Below, in pieces: positions 42,694 to 51,234 of a DNA stretch of 64,000 bases. The notes beneath the pieces were generated by a model. It ran no database searches. It was not told the origin of the DNA and worked only from the letters and a program-made list of their open reading frames with translations. The translations under genes were made by a program, and so were the position numbers. Location of the stretch: assembly GCA_900769115.1 (NCBI GenBank), contig CAAGFJ010000102.1:44532-108531 (forward strand), read 5' to 3'. Origin of the DNA: Lachnospiraceae bacterium. GTDB taxonomy: Bacteria; Bacillota; Clostridia; Lachnospirales; Lachnospiraceae. Every line of letters begins with the position of its first letter. Positions within the stretch are counted from its first letter, which is position 1.

Positions 42694-44034
42694 ATGGCAT
42701 TTGAGAGTTTATCAGATAAATTACAGAATGCATTTAAGAAGTTGAGAAGCAAGGGCTCTTTGACGGAAGCGGATGTCAAAGAGGCAATGAAAGAAGTCAA
42801 ACGTGCACTTCTAGAAGCAGATGTTAACTTCAAGGTTGTGAAGCAGTTCATTAACTCGGTCAGTGAGCGTGCGGTTGGAGAGGATGTTCTGAAGGGACTG
42901 AATCCGGGACAGATGGTCATTAAGATCGTGAAGGAAGAGATGGATAAGCTGATGGGCTCCGAGACAGAGGAGATTAAGCTTCTTCCTTCGAATGAAGTTA
43001 CTGTTATTATGATGTGCGGTCTTCAAGGTGCTGGTAAGACAACCACCGTTGCAAAGCTGGCTGGCAAATATAAGGAGCGGGGCAAGAAGTGTTTATTGAC
43101 TGCCTGTGATGTGTATCGTCCGGCTGCAATCAAACAGTTGGAGATTAACGGTGAGAAGCAGGGTGTTCCGGTATTTATGATGGGAACGCAGAATTCACCG
43201 GTAGATATAGCCAAAGCTGCTGTAGAGCATGCGGCAAAGAATAATATTCAGATCGTATTCTTAGATACAGCCGGTCGTCTTCATGTCGATGAATCCATGA
43301 TGGAGGAATTACAGGAGATTAAGAATAACGTAGCGGTTACATATACAATCTTAACCGTGGATGCCATGACTGGACAGGATGCAGTGAATGTGGCAACAAG
43401 CTTTAATAATCAGATAGGAATTGATGGTGTAATTCTTACGAAGTTAGATGGCGACACCCGTGGTGGTGCAGCACTTTCTATCCGGGCAGTAACCGGTAAG
43501 CCAATCTATTATGTAGGTATGGGCGAGAAGTTATCTGACTTAGAACAGTTCTATCCGTCAAGAATGGCAAGCCGTATTCTTGGTATGGGAGATGTCGAAT
43601 CCCTGATCGAGAAGGCACAGAATGCCATGGATGAAGAGAAAGCAAGAGAAATGGAACAGAAGATGAAGAAAGCATCTTTTGATTTCAATGACTTTTTAGA
43701 TAGTTTGGCTCAGATGGAGAAGATGGGAAGTATGCAGGATATGCTTTCTATGATTCCGGGAATGGGCAATCAGCTTAAGAATGTAGAGATTGATGAGAAG
43801 CAGATGAACCGGCCGAAAGCAATCATTTTGTCAATGACAAAGGAAGAACGGTCGAATCCTGCAATTATCAATCCAAGCCGTAAGCGCAGAATTGCTGCAG
43901 GTGCCGGTGTGGATATCAGCGAAGTGAACCGCCTGATCAAGCAGTTTGACCAGATGAGAAAGATGATGAAGCAGATGTCTGGTATGATGGGTGGCAAGCG
44001 TGGCAAACGATTCCGGATGCCATTTGGATTCTAA
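42694..44034 (+). CDS. ffh: Signal recognition particle protein Ffh
   Basis: A 446-residue Ffh: N domain (about 1-90), G domain with CGLQGAGKTTTVAKLAG (about 108-124), DTAGRLHVD and TKLDGDTRGGAALS, and a methionine-rich M domain (about 300-446) with the RNA-binding RPKAIILSMTKEERSNPAII and SRKRRIAAGAG. It targets membrane proteins co-translationally with 4.5S RNA and FtsY. The FtsY gene is not in the window. Confidence 0.97.
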   Translation: MAFESLSDKLQNAFKKLRSKGSLTEADVKEAMKEVKRALLEADVNFKVVKQFINSVSERAVGEDVLKGLNPGQMVIKIVKEEMDKLMGSETEEIKLLPSNEVTVIMMCGLQGAGKTTTVAKLAGKYKERGKKCLLTACDVYRPAAIKQLEINGEKQGVPVFMMGTQNSPVDIAKAAVEHAAKNNIQIVFLDTAGRLHVDESMMEELQEIKNNVAVTYTILTVDAMTGQDAVNVATSFNNQIGIDGVILTKLDGDTRGGAALSIRAVTGKPIYYVGMGEKLSDLEQFYPSRMASRILGMGDVESLIEKAQNAMDEEKAREMEQKMKKASFDFNDFLDSLAQMEKMGSMQDMLSMIPGMGNQLKNVEIDEKQMNRPKAIILSMTKEERSNPAIINPSRKRRIAAGAGVDISEVNRLIKQFDQMRKMMKQMSGMMGGKRGKRFRMPFGF

Positions 44035-44118
44035 TGGATGTACGAACCACTATGGTTTAGACATATAAGTTATAGCAGTACATGTATGTACAGAATATGA
44101 AGGAGGTGAAACAAGACA

Positions 44119-44364
44119 ATGGCAGTTAAGATGAGATTAAAGAGAATGGGATATAAGAGACATCCTTTCTATAGAGTAATTGTAGCAGATGCACGTTCTC
44201 CAAGAGATGGTAGATTCATCGAAGAAATCGGAACTTACGATCCTAATCAGGAGCCAAGCGTAGTTAAGATTGACGAAGAATTAGCAAAGAAGTGGTTAGC
44301 TAACGGTGCTCAGCCAACAGATACAGTTGCTAAGCTTTTAAAGCAGGCTGGTATTGAGAAGTAG
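44119..44364 (+). CDS. rpsP: 30S ribosomal protein S16
   Basis: An 81-residue S16 (MAVKMRLKRMGYKRHPFYRVIVADARSPRDGRFIEEIGTYDP). It helps 30S assembly. AAGGAGGTG is close to a perfect ribosome site. It lies between ffh and khpA as in Bacillus. Confidence 0.98.
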   Translation: MAVKMRLKRMGYKRHPFYRVIVADARSPRDGRFIEEIGTYDPNQEPSVVKIDEELAKKWLANGAQPTDTVAKLLKQAGIEK

Positions 44365-44385
44365 GACTTGGGAGGTTGTTCGTAG

Positions 44386-44613
44386 ATGAAAGAATTGGTA
44401 GAAGTAATAGCAAAGTCCCTAGTTGATCACCCGGAGGATGTTGAGGTAATCGAGACCTCCAAAGATGACGCCATTTATGTTGAGCTTAAGGTTGCCCAGG
44501 AAGATATGGGTAAAGTAATCGGTAAGCAGGGTAGAATTGCAAAATCTATCCGTACAGTTGTGAAAGCAGCTGCTTCAAAGGGTGATAAGAAGGTAATTGT
44601 GGATATCAAATAG
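44386..44613 (+). CDS. khpA: KH-domain RNA-binding protein KhpA
   Basis: A 75-residue single KH domain with the GxxG loop in VIGKQGRIAKSIRTVVKAAA (about residues 44-63). KhpA (YlqC) forms a dimer or pairs with KhpB (Jag) and controls cell division and elongation in streptococci. The order rpsP-khpA-rimM-trmD is conserved. GGGAGG precedes the start. Confidence 0.95.
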   Translation: MKELVEVIAKSLVDHPEDVEVIETSKDDAIYVELKVAQEDMGKVIGKQGRIAKSIRTVVKAAASKGDKKVIVDIK

Positions 44614-44628
44614 TGATATCACGTCTCG

Positions 44629-44676
44629 TGGAAGGGTTGTCACGCAAGTATGTGTGATCATCCTTCCATTTTTTTC
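44629..44676 (+). terminator. Terminator after khpA
   Basis: TGGAAGG (44629-44635) and CCTTCCA (44662-44668) form the base of a long hairpin, with further partial pairing of TTGTCAC with GTGTGA inside, and a run of seven T at 44669-44675. It separates ffh-rpsP-khpA from rimM-trmD. No clear promoter for rimM was seen in the remaining gap. Confidence 0.85.
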
Positions 44677-44759
44677 AAGTAGAAGTAGAATATAACATCA
44701 AGTGAATGAAAAACAATAGAAAAGAATCAGACACAGGATCAAGTAAGAAAGGGTATGTA

Positions 44760-45269
44760 ATGGAGAATTTGTTACAGGTTGGAGTAATCACTTCGACGCA
44801 TGGTGTCCGGGGTGAAGTAAAGGTATTTCCGACAACAGATGATAATGCAAGGTTTAAGCAGTTGAAGGAATGTTATGTGGAATATAAGAACGAGATGCAG
44901 CCGGTCAAAGTACAGGGTGTTAAGTTTTTTAAGAATATGGTCATAGTGAAGTTTGATGGAATTGACAATATCAACGACGTAGAGAAGTACAGACAGTGTA
45001 AGCTATTCGTTGACCGGGAACATGCAGTTGCATTGGAAGAGGATGAGTATTTCATGACTGATCTCATTGGACTGCAGGTAGAGAAGGAAGATGGTACAGA
45101 GTTAGGAACCCTGACCGAGATTATTCCGACTGGGGCAAATGATGTGTATGTTGTTACCGGGCAGGAGAAGAAGGAATGGTTGTTTCCGGCAATCAAAGAG
45201 TGTATCATGGATGTTGATATCCCGGCAGGCAGGATGGTTGTTCGTATGATGAAGGGAATGGAGGAATAA
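44760..45269 (+). CDS. rimM: 16S rRNA processing protein RimM
   Basis: A 169-residue RimM: MENLLQVGVITSTHGVRGEVKVFPTTDD at the start and the PRC-barrel (MTDLIGLQVEKEDGTELGTLTEIIPTGANDVYVV, about residues 97-130) later. It helps 30S head maturation. ATG 44760 is chosen because it gives the usual length and has AAGAAAGGG upstream; the frame is open from 44706 but the extra 18 residues are not family-like. Confidence 0.95.
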   Translation: MENLLQVGVITSTHGVRGEVKVFPTTDDNARFKQLKECYVEYKNEMQPVKVQGVKFFKNMVIVKFDGIDNINDVEKYRQCKLFVDREHAVALEEDEYFMTDLIGLQVEKEDGTELGTLTEIIPTGANDVYVVTGQEKKEWLFPAIKECIMDVDIPAGRMVVRMMKGMEE

Positions 45270-45270
45270 G

Positions 45271-46041
45271 ATGCATTTTCATATATTGACATTATTTCCG
45301 GAGATGGTAATGGAAGGCTTAGGCACTTCCATCACAGGACGGGCAATGAAGAATGGGACGATATCGGTAGATGCGATCAATATCCGCGATTATGCACAGA
45401 ATAAGCATGGACAGGTAGATGATTATCCATATGGCGGGGGAGCAGGTATGGTCATGCAGCCGGGTCCGGTATATCGTGCATATGAGGCAGTAAAAGAACA
45501 GATCGAACAGCGTAAGAAGTTAGAAGACACCTCTTCTAATGGGGATGAGACGGGAGAAGCTTCTGCAACAGACAAAGGAAGACGGCTCCGGGTGGTGTAT
45601 ATGACACCACAAGGCAAGGTATTTAATCAGGGGATTGCAAGGAAATTAGCACAGGAAGAAGATCTGGTACTGCTCTGCGGGCATTATGAAGGCATTGATG
45701 AGCGGGTATTAGAGCGTATTGTAACAGATAATATATCAATTGGGGATTATGTCCTGACCGGTGGAGAATTACCGGCTATGGTCGTGATCGATGCGGTGTC
45801 CCGTATGGTTCCAGGTGTACTTCATAATGATGTCAGTGCGGAATTTGAGACATTTCATGAGAATCTGTTAGAATATCCGCAATATACAAGACCAGAGGAA
45901 TTTATGGGTGAAAAAGTACCGGAGGTGTTGCTTAGCGGGCATCACAAGAATATTGAGGCATGGAGAAGAGAACAGTCGATCCAGCGTACGAAGGAACGCA
46001 GACCGGATCTGTGGGAGAAGAATCAGCAGACGAATTCGTAG
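45271..46041 (+). CDS. trmD: tRNA (guanine-N1)-methyltransferase TrmD
   Basis: A 256-residue TrmD with the trefoil-knot SAM pocket (LLCGHYEGIDERV and ISIGDYVLTGGELPAMVVIDAVSRM) and DYPYGGGAGMVMQP. It methylates G37 of tRNA. A hydrophilic insertion (about residues 79-105, SSNGDETGEASATDKG) is seen in several Clostridia. It starts 1 base after rimM. Confidence 0.97.
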   Translation: MHFHILTLFPEMVMEGLGTSITGRAMKNGTISVDAINIRDYAQNKHGQVDDYPYGGGAGMVMQPGPVYRAYEAVKEQIEQRKKLEDTSSNGDETGEASATDKGRRLRVVYMTPQGKVFNQGIARKLAQEEDLVLLCGHYEGIDERVLERIVTDNISIGDYVLTGGELPAMVVIDAVSRMVPGVLHNDVSAEFETFHENLLEYPQYTRPEEFMGEKVPEVLLSGHHKNIEAWRREQSIQRTKERRPDLWEKNQQTNS

Positions 46042-46110
46042 AATCGGGAAGATGGATTCTATAGATCGTGATGACAATGGCAGAATGAATATTCTGGAAA
46101 GGGAAAATGT

Positions 46111-47154
46111 ATGGAGAAGGGTTTCTATGGTTACGAGAAGCCAGAATATGTGCGTCTGGCAGAGCAGATCTATCAATGTAAGAACGACAAGGAAGCACTG
46201 GAATTAGAACTGAATAACACACGTTTTCATTATGATTACATTAAAAAAAGAAAAGGTCTGGTCAGACATGAAGTGGTGTTGCGATTGTTTTATATTATCG
46301 CATTGGCTGTATTCCTGTATATATGTATGACTTCTTTTTTTATTTTTGCGACACCTTTTGTGCTTTATGGAGAATGGAAGCTGATTACAAGAGAATGTAA
46401 AATGCTTTTTATGCTTTCCTATAACTGGAAACCGGAACATATGAGCTGGATTGCGGAGCATTTTGATATTGATACGTTTCAGAATGATACGATACGGACG
46501 GAGAAAAAGTTAGAGGCGATTGAGGCGCAGATTGCAGTTTGTGAGAAAGAGCTTCAACAATTATATGAAACCAGAAAAGAACTGATTCAGAAGAGACAAC
46601 AGCAGGAAGATGTGCTTCGAAAGCATGGAATCCTGTATGATACCGATCCGACGAAGCAGAGTGGTAAGTTCAGCTTGAAAGAGGAGGATGGCTGGGTCAA
46701 TGACATACAGGAGTTAGATGAGTATTACCGTAAAGAGGAAGGATATCTGAAGCATCTGATCTCACATGTAGATAATACGATCGAGCGGTATAACAAGGAG
46801 ATCACAGAGATTGACCAGCAGTTTGATTCTGCAAAGAAGCTGCTTATATTTGCAGCCATTATATTCGTGCTGGTTGTAGTAATACAGAATGCATTAAATG
46901 GTGTTGCGTATACGATATCCAGTATGATATGTGTGATCATAAGTATTATTGCCATTTTGTATTTGGAACGCAAGTGCAAGCAGCCTATTCTTGCTTATCT
47001 GGTAGAACAGAATAAGCCAATTGTGGCGGATTATGCATTTACGCATGGATTGGTTCCGGTTGCTGAGAAGCGCAGGGAATTCATAGAGAACAAAGAAAAG
47101 TATGAAAAAGAGTTAGCAGAAGTACGAAAGAAACGTCAGGAACTGGATCAGTAG
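46111..47154 (+). CDS. Unknown membrane protein with coiled coils
   Basis: A 347-residue protein of no family I recognise. It has a charged N-terminus, a long hydrophobic stretch (about residues 55-88, one or two helices), a Gln/Glu/Lys coiled coil (about 120-240), a second pair of membrane helices (about 243-288), and a last charged helix (about 310-347). Such a layout resembles septum or envelope scaffold proteins, but no motif supports that. Ribosome site GGAAAGGG. Its place between trmD and rplS is unusual: those genes are adjacent in most Firmicutes. Confidence 0.65.
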   Translation: MEKGFYGYEKPEYVRLAEQIYQCKNDKEALELELNNTRFHYDYIKKRKGLVRHEVVLRLFYIIALAVFLYICMTSFFIFATPFVLYGEWKLITRECKMLFMLSYNWKPEHMSWIAEHFDIDTFQNDTIRTEKKLEAIEAQIAVCEKELQQLYETRKELIQKRQQQEDVLRKHGILYDTDPTKQSGKFSLKEEDGWVNDIQELDEYYRKEEGYLKHLISHVDNTIERYNKEITEIDQQFDSAKKLLIFAAIIFVLVVVIQNALNGVAYTISSMICVIISIIAILYLERKCKQPILAYLVEQNKPIVADYAFTHGLVPVAEKRREFIENKEKYEKELAEVRKKRQELDQ

Positions 47155-47205
47155 GCGGTAGTTAAAAATTAAATGTATTTCTTGCATGATATTTTCAAAA
47201 AAGCC

Positions 47206-47234
47206 TTGCAATTTCATAGGCTATATGGTACATT
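47206..47234 (+). promoter_or_regulatory. Promoter of rplS
   Basis: TTGCAA (47206-47211), a 17-base spacer and TACATT (47229-47234, 4/6). The preceding AAAAAAGCCTTG (47197-47208) is the same as in the rpsB promoter. Confidence 0.65.
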
Positions 47235-47367
47235 AAGTAGGTTGTAATTTCTTTCATAGAAAGAATTGCATATATTTTGGATGGTCCTCTGCGAGTTTTT
47301 GAAAACGCACCCTTCTGAATTTGGTGCAACCCTTGCAAGAACGTCTTATATTCTAAGGAGGTTCGTG
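47235..47367 (+). promoter_or_regulatory. Candidate L19 leader RNA
   Basis: A transcribed leader of about 130 bases with TTCTTTC-ATA-GAAAGAA and TGCAA-CCC-TTGCA hairpins precedes rplS. Firmicutes carry an L19 ribosomal leader at this place (Rfam L19_leader). I did not fold it or compare it with the family model, so the call is by location and pairing only. Confidence 0.5.
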
Positions 47368-47715
47368 ATGAACGATATTATTAAGAACATTGAAGCTGCT
47401 CAGTTGAAAGCAGAAGTTGCAGACTTCAAGGTAGGAGATACAGTTAAAGTATCTGCTAAGGTAAAAGAAGGAAACAGAGAAAGAATTCAGGTATTTGAAG
47501 GAACAGTTATCAAGCGTCAGGGCGGAAGCAACCGTGAGACATTTACCGTTCGTAAGAATTCTAACGGCGTTGGTGTTGAGAAGACCTGGCCATTACATTC
47601 TCCAATCGTAGAGAAGATTGAAGTTGTTAGACATGGTAAGGCTAGACGTGCTAAATTATACTACTTACGTGATAGAGTAGGTAAGGCAGCAAGAGTAAAA
47701 GAATTAGTAAAATAA
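47368..47715 (+). CDS. rplS: 50S ribosomal protein L19
   Basis: A 115-residue L19 beginning MNDIIKNIEAAQLKAEVADFKVGDTVKV with RIQVFEGTVIKRQGG and ETFTVRKNSNGVGVEKTWPLHSP. It sits at the 30S/50S interface. ATG 47368 with AAGGAGG at 47355-47361 is the real start; the open frame reaches upstream to 47266 inside the leader, with no family match. Confidence 0.98.
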   Translation: MNDIIKNIEAAQLKAEVADFKVGDTVKVSAKVKEGNRERIQVFEGTVIKRQGGSNRETFTVRKNSNGVGVEKTWPLHSPIVEKIEVVRHGKARRAKLYYLRDRVGKAARVKELVK

Positions 47716-47728
47716 TCTTTTCAGAATG

Positions 47729-47765
47729 AAGGGCTGGAGTATTTACTTACTCTAGCCTTTTGTTC
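47729..47765 (+). terminator. Terminator after rplS
   Basis: GGCTGGAGTA (47732-47741) and TACTCTAGCC (47748-47757) form a 10-bp stem with one G-T pair and a 6-nt loop, with AAG/CTT flanks, and TTTTGTT follows. Confidence 0.85.
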
Positions 47766-47787
47766 TATTATGAGTTAGGAGGACTGT

Positions 47788-48372
47788 ATGAGACGGCGCA
47801 GAAGATACCGGAGCAGTTATGACCGGGAAGAATTTGATATGAAAGATTTCCTGTCAGAGGTAGGGCATTGGGCAATCTCTATTTTTGTTGTTGTCATTCT
47901 GGCATACAGCATTGTGACGTTTGGTATGCAGACCGTTACAATGATCGGTCAGAGTATGAATCCTGCGTTATCGAACCAGGATGTGTTACTGCTTAACAAA
48001 GCAGCGTATACATTTGGCAGCCCGAAACGATATGATATTATTGCATTCAAACTAAAAGATGATACAGATGGTTATTTTACGATCAAACGAATTGTAGGTC
48101 TTCCGGGAGAGACGGTTCAGATCAAGAATGGTAAGATCTTTATTGATGGTGACGTGCTGACTAATCTGCCATTTGATGATCTGATCATGACAGAAGGTCT
48201 GGCGTTAGATGGTGTGACATTAGGAGATGAAGAATACTTCGTGATCGGAGATAACTGTAATAATAGTGAGGATTCCCGTTATGTGAATATTGGCAATATC
48301 TCTGCAAAGGAGATTAGCGGTAAGGTGGTATTCCGTATATCACCGAAGAGTGAATGGGGATTCGTAAAATAA
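47788..48372 (+). CDS. lepB: Type I signal peptidase (copy 1)
   Basis: A 194-residue LepB/SipS-type peptidase: basic N-terminus, membrane anchor (about residues 27-50), catalytic S56 (GQSMNPAL) and K100 (TIKRIVGLPGE), and GDNCNNSEDSR near the end. It removes signal peptides of secreted proteins. It is the most divergent of three copies here; the box-E motif reads GDNCNNS rather than GDNRNNS. It lies between rplS and rbgA, a place where many Firmicutes carry a signal peptidase gene. Confidence 0.95.
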   Translation: MRRRRRYRSSYDREEFDMKDFLSEVGHWAISIFVVVILAYSIVTFGMQTVTMIGQSMNPALSNQDVLLLNKAAYTFGSPKRYDIIAFKLKDDTDGYFTIKRIVGLPGETVQIKNGKIFIDGDVLTNLPFDDLIMTEGLALDGVTLGDEEYFVIGDNCNNSEDSRYVNIGNISAKEISGKVVFRISPKSEWGFVK

Positions 48373-48401
48373 GAGAATACATTCCGGAGAGGAGTTAATA
48401 T

Positions 48402-49247
48402 ATGAATATTCAATGGTATCCTGGTCATATGACAAAAGCAAAGCGTATGATGCAGGAAGACATGAAGCTGATTGATATTGTAATAGAATTGTTAGATGCC
48501 AGAGTTCCGTTGAGCAGTCGGAATCCGGATATTGATACCCTGGCGAATAACAAATACCGTCTGGTGTTGCTGAATAAATGCGATCTTGCAGACAGAGGAA
48601 TTACCGCAGCGTGGGAGAATTATTTCAAAGAGAAAGGGATTCTGGTTGTTACGATCAATGCAAGAGATGGTCAGGGCATGAAGTCGATCACAGCAAAGGT
48701 GCAGGAAGCCTGTAAGGAAAAGATTGAACGTGACCGGAAGAGAGGAATTCTGAATCGTCCGATTCGTGCGATGATTGTGGGGATTCCTAATGTAGGCAAG
48801 TCTACATTTATTAATTCCTATGCCAGAAAGGCATGCACGAAGGTTGGTAACAAGCCAGGAGTGACTAAGGGCAAACAATGGATCAAGATCAATAAGAATG
48901 TAGAGCTTTTAGATACACCGGGTATTCTGTGGCCGAAGTTTGATGATGAATCGGTTGGCGAACATTTGGCATATATTGGTTCTATCAATGATGATATTTT
49001 ACAAAAGACGGAGCTGGCATGTAATCTGATCCGTTTTCTGGTAACGGAGTATCCGGATCTGTTAAAGGATCGTTATGATGTGGATGAGACAAAACCGGAT
49101 TCAGATATCTTGGAGGCAATTGCCAAGAATCGTGGCTGTCTGATGAAGGGACAGGAGTTAGATTATGAGAAGGCTGCCGGTATCCTGTTAGAGGATTTCC
49201 GTGGCGGCAAATTAGGAGCGATTTCAATCGAACGACCAGAAGCATAG
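48402..49247 (+). CDS. rbgA: Ribosome biogenesis GTPase RbgA (YlqF)
   Basis: A 281-residue circularly permuted GTPase: G4 NKCDLAD (about residue 58) comes before G1 GIPNVGKSTFINS (about 127) and G3 DTPGILWPK (about 170). The start MNIQWYPGHMTKAKR is the family mark. It acts in late 50S assembly. Place after rplS as in Bacillus. Confidence 0.97.
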   Translation: MNIQWYPGHMTKAKRMMQEDMKLIDIVIELLDARVPLSSRNPDIDTLANNKYRLVLLNKCDLADRGITAAWENYFKEKGILVVTINARDGQGMKSITAKVQEACKEKIERDRKRGILNRPIRAMIVGIPNVGKSTFINSYARKACTKVGNKPGVTKGKQWIKINKNVELLDTPGILWPKFDDESVGEHLAYIGSINDDILQKTELACNLIRFLVTEYPDLLKDRYDVDETKPDSDILEAIAKNRGCLMKGQELDYEKAAGILLEDFRGGKLGAISIERPEA

Positions 49248-49274
49248 AGACAGGAAAGATAGAGGATTGTATAT

Positions 49275-49847
49275 ATGGCAAGGAGACAGAAAGGCAAGGG
49301 TACCACACAAGAGATCAGTGTTGTAAGAGAACTGGTGAGTATGCTGCTCTACATTGCATTTATCATTGTTGCAGTGTGGTTCATCCTGACATTTGTGGGT
49401 CAGCGAACCCAGGTGAGTGGCAGTTCCATGTATGATACATTAGAGGATGGCGATAATCTGTGGATTGATAAGCTGTCGTATCATTTCAAAGATCCGCAGC
49501 GATTTGATATTGTAGTATTTCCATATCAGGATAGTTCTGTATATTATATCAAGCGTATCATTGGACTGCCGGGAGAACGAATCCGGATTGAACAGGATGG
49601 TACGATCTATATTAATAACGAACCATTAGAGGAAGATTATGGATACGAAACGATTGCAGAGAACATGATCGGAAGAGCGAAGAGCAATATCATCTTAGGA
49701 GATGATGAATATTTTGTAATGGGTGACAACCGGAATGACAGTAAAGATTCCCGTTTTGAAGAGGTAGGGAATATTCATCGGGATGAATTAGAAGGAAAAG
49801 CGGTCTTTCGAATCTGGCCGCTTTCAAAGCTTGGAAAGATAGAGTAG
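49275..49847 (+). CDS. Type I signal peptidase (copy 2)
   Basis: A 190-residue signal peptidase with membrane anchor (about residues 21-41), S51 (GSSMYDTL), K93 (YIKRIIGLPGE) and GDNRNDSKDSR. It is very similar to the next gene over the whole catalytic domain (for example DGDNLW.DK.SYHFKDPQRFDIVVFP), so the two came from a tandem duplication. Substrate preference cannot be told. Confidence 0.95.
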   Translation: MARRQKGKGTTQEISVVRELVSMLLYIAFIIVAVWFILTFVGQRTQVSGSSMYDTLEDGDNLWIDKLSYHFKDPQRFDIVVFPYQDSSVYYIKRIIGLPGERIRIEQDGTIYINNEPLEEDYGYETIAENMIGRAKSNIILGDDEYFVMGDNRNDSKDSRFEEVGNIHRDELEGKAVFRIWPLSKLGKIE

Positions 49848-49856
49848 GTGAATAAT

Positions 49857-50453
49857 ATGAGTAAAAAGAAAGATACCAAAGAAGAATTAGAGGAAGTTAA
49901 GACAAAGGAAGCGAAGCCGAAGAATATAAAACGTGAGATTCTTGATACAGTATTGTATTTTTTATTCTTATTTGTTGCGGTATGGGCGATTGTAACATTT
50001 GTCGGACAACGTACTGTAGTCAATGGAGAATCCATGTATGATACATTAAATGATGGAGATAACCTGTGGGTTGATAAGTTCTCATATCATTTCAAGGATC
50101 CGCAGCGATTTGATATTGTAGTGTTCCCGATGTATGACGGTGAGGAATATTTTATTAAGAGAATCATTGGTATGCCGGGAGAGACAGTAAGGATAGATCA
50201 TCAGGGTAATATCTATATCAATGGAGAATTGTTAGAGGAAGATTATGGATATGAGACAATTGAACCGGGCATGGTCGGACGTGCGTTTGAAGGAGTGACA
50301 TTAGGGGATGACGAATATTTCGTAATGGGAGATAACCGGAACGAGAGTGAGGATTCCCGATTCGATATAGTAGGTAATGTGAAAAGGGAAGATCTGATGG
50401 GAAAAGCAGTATTCCGCTTATGGCCAATTGCTTCATTTGGAACGCTTGATTGA
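49857..50453 (+). CDS. Type I signal peptidase (copy 3)
   Basis: A 198-residue signal peptidase with a longer, Lys/Glu-rich cytoplasmic start, anchor (about residues 28-49), S59 (GESMYDTL), K101 (FIKRIIGMPGE) and GDNRNESEDSR. ATG 49857 is 8 bases after GAGTAGGTG; the GTG 49848 is within that site. It follows copy 2 by 9 bases. Confidence 0.95.
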   Translation: MSKKKDTKEELEEVKTKEAKPKNIKREILDTVLYFLFLFVAVWAIVTFVGQRTVVNGESMYDTLNDGDNLWVDKFSYHFKDPQRFDIVVFPMYDGEEYFIKRIIGMPGETVRIDHQGNIYINGELLEEDYGYETIEPGMVGRAFEGVTLGDDEYFVMGDNRNESEDSRFDIVGNVKREDLMGKAVFRLWPIASFGTLD

Positions 50454-50470
50454 TTGCAGGGGGTGCTAGT

Positions 50471-51223
50471 ATGGGAATTGGTGAGATCCGGGAATTAGCA
50501 AAGCATGCAACAATCGAGGAATTGAAGGCATATATTCCGGTCTGGGAAGCAGATGAACGGGTGGGTGTCCGTAAGGTTGCAGAGAGTGCAAAGAAGAAGC
50601 TTACTGCATTCGAGAACGAAGTGGCACGTACATATGCGATGCAGGAATATGAAAGAAAGCATGCAGAATGTCGATATATATGTGGAATAGATGAAGTAGG
50701 ACGGGGACCTCTTGCGGGACCGGTAGTAGCAGCAGCCGTCATTTTGCCAAAGGATATGGATATTTATTATCTGAATGATTCCAAGCAGTTGTCTGCTAAG
50801 AAACGGGAACAGCTCTATGAAGAGATTATGGAAAAGGCAGTATCTGTTGGGATTGGCTTTGCAGATGAGAAGTGTATTGACGAGATCAATATATTGCAGG
50901 CAGATTATGTTGCAATGCGGATGGCGCTTAGCAAGCTTTCCGTTACTCCGGATATCCTGTTAAATGATGCCGTTACGATTCCGGAGGTAATAATTCCGCA
51001 GGAGTCGATCATCAAAGGAGATGCCAAGAGTGTATCAATCGCGGCTGCCAGTATTGTAGCAAAGGTGACGAGAGACCGGTATATGGCAGATATGGATTCT
51101 GTATATCCGGGATATGATTTTGCAAGCAACAAGGGATATGGAAGTGCAAAGCATATTGAGGCATTGAAGACGATCGGACCGTGTGAGATTCATCGCAGAA
51201 CATTTATCGGTAACTTTGTGTAA
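50471..51223 (+). CDS. rnhB: Ribonuclease HII
   Basis: A 250-residue RNase HII. The catalytic core starts CGIDEVGRGPLAGPVVAAAVIL (D and E of the active site, about residues 74-95), with LNDSKQLSAKKRE and YGSAKHIEAL. It removes ribonucleotides and RNA primers from DNA. The first 70 residues are a helical extension also found in Bacillus RnhB. ATG 50471 follows GCAGGGGG. Confidence 0.95.
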   Translation: MGIGEIRELAKHATIEELKAYIPVWEADERVGVRKVAESAKKKLTAFENEVARTYAMQEYERKHAECRYICGIDEVGRGPLAGPVVAAAVILPKDMDIYYLNDSKQLSAKKREQLYEEIMEKAVSVGIGFADEKCIDEINILQADYVAMRMALSKLSVTPDILLNDAVTIPEVIIPQESIIKGDAKSVSIAAASIVAKVTRDRYMADMDSVYPGYDFASNKGYGSAKHIEALKTIGPCEIHRRTFIGNFV

Positions 51224-51234
51224 GGAGGATGTCT

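Noticed and set aside
44706..44759. N-terminal extension of RimM
   Set aside because: The family begins at MENLLQVGVIT; the 18 added codons lack a ribosome site.
47266..47367. N-terminal extension of L19
   Set aside because: Lies in the leader, no family match; ATG 47368 has a proper AAGGAGG site.
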